From the NCBI GenBank assembly GCA_964424585.1, contig CAYRJD010000043.1:1-46789 (forward strand): a stretch of DNA of 46,789 nucleotides, given 5' to 3'. Source of the DNA: CAYRJD01 sp964424585 (GTDB taxonomy: Bacteria; Actinomycetota; Acidimicrobiia; Acidimicrobiales; Poriferisodalaceae). The position numbers were made by a program, and so were the translations under genes. The stretch's first letter is position 1. The number at the start of each line of letters is the position of its first letter. This document shows, piece by piece, positions 39,802 to 46,789 of this stretch. Under the pieces are notes generated by a model. It ran no database searches and was not told the DNA's origin. It worked only from the letters and a program-made list of their open reading frames with translations.

Positions 39802-41232
39802 GTGACGGCTTCTTCTGCGCGTTCATCTGCGCGACGCAAGCCGCAGGTCGACCAGCTGGCGCGCCAGCTCGCCGACGTCGGGCTGCCGCACGGGTTGCTG
39901 GTGGAGGCCGTGCGCTCGGCTTACGCGGCGGCCGAGTCTGACGACGACCCGGGAGGGAAACCGGTCGACTACGAAGCGCTGGCTCGCGCTGCTGCGCGAC
40001 AGCTCGCGCACACGCTGCTGACCCCCGCCATCAACGCGACCGGGGTGCTGCTGCACACGAACCTCGGTCGAGCGCCGCTGGTTGGCTCGCCAGCCAGCTC
40101 TCCGAGTGACAAGCAGAGCGACGAGCGCAGCGCCGGGCGCGCCAGCAACGTGCTGCGAGCGTCGAACCTCGAGATCGATCTCGCCACCGGACAGCGCGGC
40201 TCGCGCCACGCCCACCTCGCGCCGCTGCTCACGAAGCTCACGGGCGCGCAAGACGCGGTGGTCGTCAACAACTGCGCGGCGGCGGTGACGTTGGTGCTGG
40301 CGGCGCTGGCCGGCGGCCAGCAAGTGGCTGTGTCGCGTGGCGAGATGGTTGAGATCGGCGGCGGGTTCCGCATTCCCGAGGTGATCGCTCAGTCGGGTGC
40401 GCAGCTGCGTGACGTCGGCACCACCAACCGCACGCGGGTCGCCGATTACATCGACGTCGCCGCCGAGCCAGACAGTCGGGTAGCCGTGCTGCTGAAGGTG
40501 CACCCGTCGAACTTCTCGGTCACCGGCTTTACGCAGGAGGCGTCGGTGGCCGAGATCGCGCAGGGCGCGCAGCGGCTGGGCGCGTCACGCGAGCGCGCAC
40601 GACCGGTCGTCGTGGCCGACGTCGGCTCGGGCTTGCTCGACGCGGCTTGCGGCTGGCTGAGCGGCCCGCCTCCGAAGTGGCTTGAGCGCGAGCCGGCCGT
40701 GCGTCAAACGCTCGAAGCTGGCGCCGACTTGGTGACGTTCTCGGGCGACAAGCTGCTGGGCGGCCCCCAAGCGGGCATCATCTGCGGACGCGCCGATCTG
40801 GTGGCGCGCTGCGCCAAGCACCCGCTGATGCGTGCGTTTCGTCCCGGCTCGTTGGTGCTGGCCGAGCTGCAGCGCACGTTGCTGGCGTACCTCTCGGGCG
40901 ACGTCGCCAGCATCGGGTTTTGGCGTCAGGCGACGCTGAGCGTCGACGAGCTGGAGGCGCGGGCGCAGCGTGTCGTCGCGCGGGTTCCTTCGGCGCAGCC
41001 GCTTCCCACAGAGGCGCTCTGCGGGGCGGGGTCGCTGCCAGATGAGACCATCGCGTCGTTCGGCGTCGCCGTGAGCGGCGACGTAACCGAGCAGCTGCGC
41101 ATGCGAGACGTGCCCGTGATCGCGCGAGTGCGGCGCGCCAGCCAAGAGCAAACCATCGCGGACCTGCGCACGGTCGACCCGGCCGACGACGACGAGCTCG
41201 CTGCGGCGCTCGTCGCCGCCATCGCGAGCTGA
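39802..41232 (+). CDS. selA: L-seryl-tRNA(Sec) selenium transferase
   Basis: The protein has 476 residues. It converts Ser-tRNA(Sec) to Sec-tRNA(Sec) with selenophosphate and PLP. INATGVLLHTNLGRAPL is the family hallmark in the N-terminal part. GSRHAHLAPLLTKLTGAQDAV and VVADVGSGLLD follow. The PLP lysine is in LVTFSGDKLLGGPQAGIICG. The N-terminal basic region (VDQLARQLADVGLP) corresponds to the tRNA-binding domain. The presence of selA and selB in one run means the organism makes selenocysteine, though selC, selD and a selenoprotein are not in the window. Confidence 0.95.
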   Translation: MTASSARSSARRKPQVDQLARQLADVGLPHGLLVEAVRSAYAAAESDDDPGGKPVDYEALARAAARQLAHTLLTPAINATGVLLHTNLGRAPLVGSPASSPSDKQSDERSAGRASNVLRASNLEIDLATGQRGSRHAHLAPLLTKLTGAQDAVVVNNCAAAVTLVLAALAGGQQVAVSRGEMVEIGGGFRIPEVIAQSGAQLRDVGTTNRTRVADYIDVAAEPDSRVAVLLKVHPSNFSVTGFTQEASVAEIAQGAQRLGASRERARPVVVADVGSGLLDAACGWLSGPPPKWLEREPAVRQTLEAGADLVTFSGDKLLGGPQAGIICGRADLVARCAKHPLMRAFRPGSLVLAELQRTLLAYLSGDVASIGFWRQATLSVDELEARAQRVVARVPSAQPLPTEALCGAGSLPDETIASFGVAVSGDVTEQLRMRDVPVIARVRRASQEQTIADLRTVDPADDDELAAALVAAIAS

Positions 41233-41246
41233 GCCGCGCCGCCAAC

Positions 41247-42986
41247 GTGCACATCGTCGCGACAGCCGGCCACGTCGACCACGGAAAGTCGACGCTCGTG
41301 CGCGCGCTCACGGGCGTCGATCCCGACCGACTCGACGAAGAGAAACGTCGCGGGCTAACCATCGACCTGGGCTTCGCGTTCGCCACGCTGCCGTCGGGAC
41401 GGCAGGTGAGCTTCATCGACGTGCCCGGCCACGTCCGGTTCATCAAGAACATGCTCGCTGGCGTCGGCGCGATCGACGCGGTGCTGTTTGTGGTCGCCGC
41501 GACCGAAGGCTGGATGCCGCAGAGCGCCGAGCACCTGGCGATCCTCGAGTTGGTTGGCACGAAGCGCGGCGTCGTCGTGCTGACGAAGCGCGACCTGGTC
41601 GACGCGGAAACGCTCGAGCTCGCGCAGCTGGACGTGGCAGAGCACGTGGCCGGATCGTTCCTCTCTAACGCGCCGGTCGTCAGCGTTGACGCGCGCTCGG
41701 GCGCCGGCATCGACGCGCTGATTGGCGCGCTCGACGAGCTGACGGCCACTACCCAGACCGCCGCTGACGCTGGCCGCCCTCGTCTGTGGATCGACCGTGC
41801 GTTCACGGCGACAGGAGCGGGCCGGGTCGTCACCGGCACGCTGACCGGCGGGACGATCGACGTCGAAGACCGTCTGCGGCTGGTGCCCGGCGACGTCGAG
41901 GTGCGAGTGCGCGGCATTCAAACTCAAGGCGGCGCGGTGGGCAGCATCGGCGCGGGTCATCGGGTGGCGCTCAACCTCGCGGGTGCGTCAGCCGAAGCGC
42001 TGCGACGCGGCGTGGCCGTGGTGCGCGGCGCGCAGTGGCACCGCACCGGCTGCTTTGACGCGTCGTTGAGCGTGCTCGCGCAGCTCGATCATCCGGTCAC
42101 CCGACGAGGCGCCTACGCGTTGCACCTCGGCACCGGCGAGTGGCCGGTGCGTCTGCGGGTGCTGGGGCCAGACGCGCTCGCTCCCGGCGACACCGGAAGC
42201 GTCCGGCTGTTCGTGGGTGCCGAGCTGCCGCTGCTGCCCGAAGACCGCTACGTGCTGCGCGAGTTTGGCCGTGACGAAACCGTCGGCGGCGGCGTGGTGC
42301 TCGACGTCGATCCGCAGCTGCGAGCTGTCGACGCGCAACCCGACCTGTCGGTCGAGCGGGTCATCGCCGAGCACGGCTGGCTGTCGGTTGACGAGCTAGA
42401 GCGCCTGACGGGGCACACCCGCGCACCCACGCTGGGCACCTACGTCGGCACGCCGCAGCTGCTCGATGCGCTGGTTGCCGACGTGAGATCACGCGTGAGT
42501 GAGGCCGGCGCGTTCGGTCTCGACCTTGCTCGGCTCACCGAGCTGGAGCGGCTCGCGGCGCAGCGGCTGGCCCGCGACCCCGCTGAGGCGCTGACCATCG
42601 CCGACGGTCGAGCGCGAGCCAGCGTCAGCGCCGACCCGCTGACGCAGCACCCGCTGCTCGCGCGTCTCGACGCGTCGCCGTTTTCGCCCCCCGCGCCCGA
42701 CGGGGTTTCTGCCGCCGAGCTGACCGCGTTGGTGCGGCGCGGACTCGTGGTGAACGCCGACGGCGTGTTCTTTTCGGCACAGGCGGTCGAGCGGGCGGCT
42801 AGCGCTCTGTCGGCGCTGCTGCGCGCGCAGCCCGACGGTGTGACGATGGCGCAGATGCGCGACCACTGGGGCACCACCCGCAAGTACGCGTTGGCGCTCG
42901 CGGGTCACCTCGACCGCACCGGGGTCACTCGACGGCGGGGCGACGTTCGCATCGCCGGGCCGCGGCTGACGGCATCTGGCGACTAG
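41247..42986 (+). CDS. selB: Selenocysteine-specific elongation factor
   Basis: The protein has 579 residues. The G domain begins at the N-terminus: HIVATAGHVDHGKSTLVRAL (G1), GLTIDLGFA (G2), IDVPGHVRFIKNML (G3) and LTKRDLVD (G4). Beta-barrel domains follow, then C-terminal winged helices (about 380-579, for example DGVTMAQMRDHWGTTRKYALAL) that bind the SECIS RNA. It brings Sec-tRNA to UGA codons. It starts 14 bp after selA. The protein is shorter than the E. coli one, mainly in the C-terminal region. Confidence 0.95.
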   Translation: MHIVATAGHVDHGKSTLVRALTGVDPDRLDEEKRRGLTIDLGFAFATLPSGRQVSFIDVPGHVRFIKNMLAGVGAIDAVLFVVAATEGWMPQSAEHLAILELVGTKRGVVVLTKRDLVDAETLELAQLDVAEHVAGSFLSNAPVVSVDARSGAGIDALIGALDELTATTQTAADAGRPRLWIDRAFTATGAGRVVTGTLTGGTIDVEDRLRLVPGDVEVRVRGIQTQGGAVGSIGAGHRVALNLAGASAEALRRGVAVVRGAQWHRTGCFDASLSVLAQLDHPVTRRGAYALHLGTGEWPVRLRVLGPDALAPGDTGSVRLFVGAELPLLPEDRYVLREFGRDETVGGGVVLDVDPQLRAVDAQPDLSVERVIAEHGWLSVDELERLTGHTRAPTLGTYVGTPQLLDALVADVRSRVSEAGAFGLDLARLTELERLAAQRLARDPAEALTIADGRARASVSADPLTQHPLLARLDASPFSPPAPDGVSAAELTALVRRGLVVNADGVFFSAQAVERAASALSALLRAQPDGVTMAQMRDHWGTTRKYALALAGHLDRTGVTRRRGDVRIAGPRLTASGD

Positions 42987-43043
42987 CTGCGCCTCGTTCG
43001 GCGCGCCGGCGCGAGGCTCTGCGGCGCGACGCTCGGCGGTGCG

Positions 43044-43304
43044 CTAGAGCTGCAGCGTCGCGCCCAGGTTGCGGCGTTCGCTCTCGCTCTTGCCGCCCCA
43101 GATGCCGTGGTGCTCGCCGTTGGTCAACGCGTGGTCGAGGCAGTCGGTGATGACCGCACACTGACCGCAGATGTCTTTCGCTCTGCGCTCGCGTGCGTAC
43201 TTCTCATCTCTGCGCTCGGTTATGACCGGTGGAAAGAACACCACCGCTTGCGGCCCCCGGCAGGCAGCTTGATCGTGCCACGTGGGTTCGGCCAATGCGC
43301 TCAC
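43044..43304 (-). CDS. WhiB-family transcription regulator
   Basis: The protein has 86 residues from GTG 43304, chosen because AGGGGG lies 5 nt upstream. The four cluster cysteines are Cys15 (AAC), Cys46 and Cys49 (ICGQC) and Cys55 (TDC), followed by GIWGG and SESERRNL, as in WhiB1/WhiB2-type members. It lacks the AT-hook of the first WhiB in this window. The upstream region holds a perfect AT-rich inverted repeat at 43360-43389. The specific regulatory role is unknown. Confidence 0.9.
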   Translation of the reverse strand: MSALAEPTWHDQAACRGPQAVVFFPPVITERRDEKYARERRAKDICGQCAVITDCLDHALTNGEHHGIWGGKSESERRNLGATLQL

Positions 43305-43359
43305 GAGATCCCCCTCTCGTGGACGGCAATCTAGTCGGCAGTCGCGCCGCGCGCAACCT

Positions 43360-43389
43360 AAAATCAAAATCTCATTCGGTTTTGATTTT
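43360..43389. promoter_or_regulatory. Perfect 10-bp AT-rich inverted repeat upstream of the second whiB
   Basis: AAAATCAAAA (43360-43369) and TTTTGATTTT (43380-43389) are exact inverted repeats with a 10-bp spacer. They lie between the end of the NfeD-like gene and the start of the whiB gene. The centre-to-centre distance of 20 bp, two helical turns, fits a dimeric DNA-binding protein. A weak terminator for the upstream gene is the alternative. Confidence 0.55.
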
Positions 43390-43410
43390 GCGTTCGTAGC
43401 TAAGCTCCCT

Positions 43411-44565
43411 CTATAGCTGCTGCTGGTCGGCGACCATGCCGTAGCGGGTGCGGATCAGCGCGGGCAGCCCGGTCAGCATGAACGCGCCGGTCAGCACCAA
43501 GCCGGTCAGCAGCGGCACGATGCCGAGGCTGTGTCGGCTGAACAGCCACAGCGAGCCGACGATCAGCGCAGCGCAGCCCGCGGCCGTCCAGAACCGGGGC
43601 ACCGCCGTTTGCAGGTCGACCGCGAACGCCAGGAACGCGCCGACGAGCACCGCCAGCGCCCACGGTCGCACGCCGAGCGAGGCGAGGCCGTATCCGCTCA
43701 GCAGCAGGCTGACGGCGCCGACGATCGCGGCGATGCCGATGCCGCCCGTGAAGAAGTCGAGCAAGATCATGGCGAGGCCGATCAGCAGCGCGAGGTAGGC
43801 GACTGCCGGGCTTGCGGCGGTGTGAAATACGCCGTGCGCGACCGAGAGCCCGACGAACTGGAGCGCGACGCCGGGCGCGACCGTGCGTTGAACGAGGCCG
43901 TCGTCGCGCTCGACTTCTTCCCACACCTTGCCGATGATGTTTGCGTCAGACATCGCCAGCACGAACTCGCCGACGGTCGGCGCGGCCGAGGGGGCGACCG
44001 TGCCGATGCCGCGGTCGAACGCGTCTTGCGCGCCGAGTTCGGCTGTGCCCTCCGTCGGGCTGACTGTGCTGCCGACCGACACCGCGGTGAAGTCGGCGGC
44101 GGACAGCAACTTGGCCGCGCGGCCCGCGACGGTCGCGCCGCTCGGCCCCACCCACACGCCGATCGCCGTGTCAGCTTTGGTGAGCGCTTGCGTCAGTTCC
44201 GCTAGGCGTTCGTCGCTGACGGTTGCGCCGGCGCTGTCGAGCTGGATGATGAGCGCGGTGGCGCCCTCGGCGTCGGCTCGGGCGACTTGGGTGGCAATGA
44301 AGTTGGCGATCACCCGGTCGATCAGGCCCTCTGTCTGGGCGATGACGATGAGCTGCTCGTCGGCGTCGGGTTGGTCGGGTTGTTGCGCGCCGGCGGCTGC
44401 GGGCCAGGCGCTCAGCACGGCCGCAACGAGCGTCAGCGCGCAGCCCGCGAGCGACAGCCAGCGCCGCGCGATGCCGGTGGTTAGCGAGCTGGCGCGTGCG
44501 ACGTGAGGTCGTCGGGCGGCAGGTCGTCGAGGCGGGCGTCGTCGATGTGGTGGCGCGATGTTCAT
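43411..44565 (-). CDS. NfeD-like membrane protein with a ClpP-type domain lacking the catalytic Ser
   Basis: The protein has 384 residues. A long basic N-terminus precedes a signal or anchor segment (about 33-60). An extracytoplasmic ClpP-like domain follows (about 70-215; ALIIQLDSAGATVSDERLAEL). Four to five membrane helices come next, up to the C-terminus. In active NfeD/stomatin-operon proteases the segment PxGAxAASAG contains the nucleophile Ser; here it reads PSGATVAGRA, with Gly at that place. No soluble OB-fold NfeD domain follows the helices. It is probably an inactive relative involved in membrane organisation. The start is ATG 44565, divergent from the receiver gene. Confidence 0.78.
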   Translation of the reverse strand: MNIAPPHRRRPPRRPAARRPHVARASSLTTGIARRWLSLAGCALTLVAAVLSAWPAAAGAQQPDQPDADEQLIVIAQTEGLIDRVIANFIATQVARADAEGATALIIQLDSAGATVSDERLAELTQALTKADTAIGVWVGPSGATVAGRAAKLLSAADFTAVSVGSTVSPTEGTAELGAQDAFDRGIGTVAPSAAPTVGEFVLAMSDANIIGKVWEEVERDDGLVQRTVAPGVALQFVGLSVAHGVFHTAASPAVAYLALLIGLAMILLDFFTGGIGIAAIVGAVSLLLSGYGLASLGVRPWALAVLVGAFLAFAVDLQTAVPRFWTAAGCAALIVGSLWLFSRHSLGIVPLLTGLVLTGAFMLTGLPALIRTRYGMVADQQQL

Positions 44566-44577
44566 GCGAGCGGTCGG

Positions 44578-44583
44578 TAGTGT
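44578..44583 (+). promoter_or_regulatory. -10 box TAGTGT of the receiver gene
   Basis: TAGTGT lies 8 nt before GTG 44592, which fixes that start. On the opposite strand TACCGA shares the same TA and stands 8 nt before the NfeD-like ATG, a weaker symmetric partner. Confidence 0.48.
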
Positions 44584-44591
44584 GCCGTGTC

Positions 44592-45071
<480 letters not shown>

Positions 45072-45102
45072 CCCACAAGCAGATCGCCACCGGCGAGAGG
45101 CC

Positions 45103-46199
45103 GTGACGCTCTCTCCTAACTTCGCGCACCAGACGATTTGGACGGGCGACAACCTCGACATCATGCGAGGGCTGAACAGCAGCTCCGTCGACCTCATCTA
45201 CCTCGATCCGCCGTTCAACACTGAAGCGAACTACGCCGCGCCCATCGGTTCTCAAGCCGCAGGCGCTGCGTTCAAGGACACGTGGGGCTTAGACGACATC
45301 AGCCTCGCGTGGCACGGGTTGATCAAGCACGACCATCCGGGTCTGTATGACTTGCTCAACGCGGTGCGAGACATCCACGGCGACAGCATGATGGCGTACC
45401 TCATCTACATGGTCCCCCGAATGATGGAGATGCGTCGCTTGCTGAAGGACACGGGCAGCATCTACCTGCATTGCGATCCGCACGCGAGTCACTATCTGAA
45501 GGCAGTGATGGACGCGGTATTTGGAACGAAAAACTATCGCAACGAGATCGTGTGGCATTACTACTCCGGCGGAGCGAGCAAGAAAAAGATGGCATCTATA
45601 CGGAGATAATGCCGAGAGACACCTGGTATGTCCCCATCATCAACCCTCAGGCGAAGGAGCGCGTGGGCTACCCAACACAGAAGCCGTTCGCCTTGCTGCG
45701 AAAGGTTATCGCCGCGTCATCGGCCGAGGGCGATATGGTGATGGATCCGTTCTGCGGCTGTGCCACGGCTTGCATCGCAGCAGAGCAGCTGGGTCGCAAG
45801 TGGATCGGAATTGACATATCGCCGGTCGCGGCTGACGTGGTAAAGATGAGGCTGACAACCGAGATGCCGTGTGAAACACAGCACGCCATTCACCGCACCG
45901 ACCAGCCTCACCGCACAGATAGTGAAAAGATCGGCAGATACACCTCCGCTGACAATCGCAAGCGACTGTACGGCGAGCAAGGTGGTTTTTGCAATCTGTG
46001 TGCGAACCACTTCGAGCCACAGAACCTTGAGGTAGATCACATTGTGCCCGCCTCTAAGGGCGGAACCGATCACATCTCGAATCTGCAGCTACTTTGCGGG
46101 CAGTGCAATCGCACGAAGGGCGACCGCTCCAACGAATGGGCCCTGGCGCGACTGTTGGACAAAGGCTTCATCAAAACCGAGGTGACGCTCGCGACCTAG
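45103..46199 (+). pseudogene. Broken DNA methyltransferase fused to an HNH nuclease
   Basis: From GTG 45103 the frame encodes a beta-class methyltransferase start: TIWTGDNLDIMRGL, catalytic motif IV YLDPPFNTEANY (about 35-38) and YLIYMVPRMMEMRRLLKDTG. It breaks off at KKKMASIRR (stop 45609). The next frame continues with GIYTEIMPRDTWYVP, then INPQAKERVGYPTQKPFALL, the SAM motif MDPFCGCATACIAAEQLG and IGIDIS. After that an HNH domain follows: FCNLC, EVDHIVPASKGGTDHISNLQ and LLCGQCNRTKG, to TAG 46199. Related enzymes have a longer piece between the two parts, so an internal deletion with frame change near 45585-45600 is likely. The position 31 bp behind tRNA-Pro fits an inserted element. Confidence 0.78.
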
Positions 46200-46228
46200 A
46201 CCGGACAAGTCAATTCAACTGCGCACCG

Positions 46229-46789
46229 TCACAGCGCCGCGTACCTCGACACCACGCTCTCGCTAACGGTCGCAAGGTTCGACACCACCCGACCCTCGCG
46301 CGGCGTGCGGTGCGCACGGGCCACGCCGACATCGACGACGGCAGCGGGCAGGCGTCGTCGTCGTACGTCGCTTCGGTCGCCCGCTCGTCCCACGTGGTGT
46401 TCGGGTCGTCGGCGGCTACCTGGTCTTCACGGGCTGTCGTGTCCGGGTCGTCCACCGGCGTCACCAGCGTCAACGTCGCCTCGCCGCCGTGCGTGCTGTT
46501 GTTCGTCGGGTAGGTGACCTGGGAGACGCAGCGGCGGTCTAGCTGCAGCGTCGCACGCGGCACCGTCTGGGCGTGCACACTGTTGAGGGGGCGGGCAGAG
46601 CGCGCGTAGAACCACCACCGCAGCTCCCCCTGCGCGGGGCGTATCTCGCAGTCAGCAGGACCGGAGGCACGCTCGAACGTGACCGGCCTGAAGAACGCCC
46701 ACTCATCGGGCGGCGACATGTCCGCAAGCCCAGGCGACCGTCCGCCTTCGTGTCCGTCGGGAATGTTGATCTTCACCTGCGGCTCAAAG
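46229..46789 (-). CDS. 3' part of an unknown gene entering from the right edge, probably frameshifted
   Basis: The minus-strand frame is open from the window edge (FEPQVKINIPDGHEGG) through AFFRPVTFERASGPADCE, WWFYARSARPLNSVHA and EATLTLVTPVDDPD to about base 46350. Beyond that its reading becomes Arg-rich and ends at 46210. The neighbouring frame instead gives VDVGVARAHRTPREGR and VVSNLATVSESVVSRYAAL with a stop at 46229-46231, which looks like the true C-terminus. A one-base change near the GACGACGACG run at 46350-46365 would explain this. No family is recognised and no start lies in the window. Confidence 0.5.

Overview
The window is a high-GC actinobacterial chromosome segment. Several things point to Actinobacteria outside the classical corynebacterial group, and an Acidimicrobiia-like lineage is my best inference. 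There are two WhiB-family regulators, the mycothiol glycosyltransferase mshA beside a YbjN-type gene, and proC and hemACD downstream of it as in mycobacteria. Many genes start with GTG or TTG directly behind a TAnnnT box, and there are secreted repeat proteins with the DGGVFxFGDAxFYGS pattern. Selenocysteine genes (selA, selB) and an ethylmalonyl-CoA mutase add metabolic colour.

Layout. 1-5 kb: two tandem secreted paralogs on the minus strand. The complete one carries a propeller-like N-terminus followed by a duplicated M6-like metalloprotease domain with one dead and one HELLH-bearing copy. 5-8.6 kb (minus): ccdA and a TlpA-like thioredoxin, a WhiB7-like regulator with an AT-hook, and a TrkA-N potassium channel. 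8.6-11.9 kb: oligoribonuclease, an MBL hydrolase, dut, tRNA-Lys, a small acidic protein and a histidine phosphatase. 11.9-19.8 kb (plus): moaD-like gene, membrane protein, mshA, YbjN-like gene, proC, a SAM-hydrolase homologue, a 28-codon ORF, hemA, hemC and hemD. 19.8-22.3 kb (minus): asd and lysC, with an internal start for the aspartokinase beta subunit. 22.4-27.6 kb (plus): a cyclophilin-type PPIase, then aat, ecm and a PQQ sugar dehydrogenase joined by GTGA overlaps.

27.6-33.7 kb is accessory: a CWB2 cell-wall protein, a frameshifted secreted protein, small orphan ORFs, an AT-richer membrane protein gene and a broken restriction nuclease. The nuclease follows an intact DNA methyltransferase (33.7-35 kb). 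35-38.1 kb holds a flavin/F420 split-barrel protein, an SDR and a large multi-pass membrane protein. 38.1-43 kb holds an IscA-type protein and the mrp-selA-selB run. 43-44.6 kb holds a second WhiB and an NfeD-like protein. 44.6-46.8 kb holds a receiver protein whose last codons lie in a tRNA-Pro gene, a broken methyltransferase-HNH fusion directly behind that tRNA, and the 3' part of an unknown gene.

Three patterns stand out. First, 18 genes, most of them at the start of a transcription unit, have a TAnnnT box 6-9 nt before the start codon, the hallmark of leaderless transcription; one such box pair is divergent and shares its TA. Second, every frameshifted or deleted gene lies in accessory DNA while the housekeeping genes are intact. 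Third, several enzyme homologues have lost a catalytic residue (first M6 domain, SAM hydrolase, NfeD protease domain). All functional calls come from reading motifs and recalled families; no database search was run.
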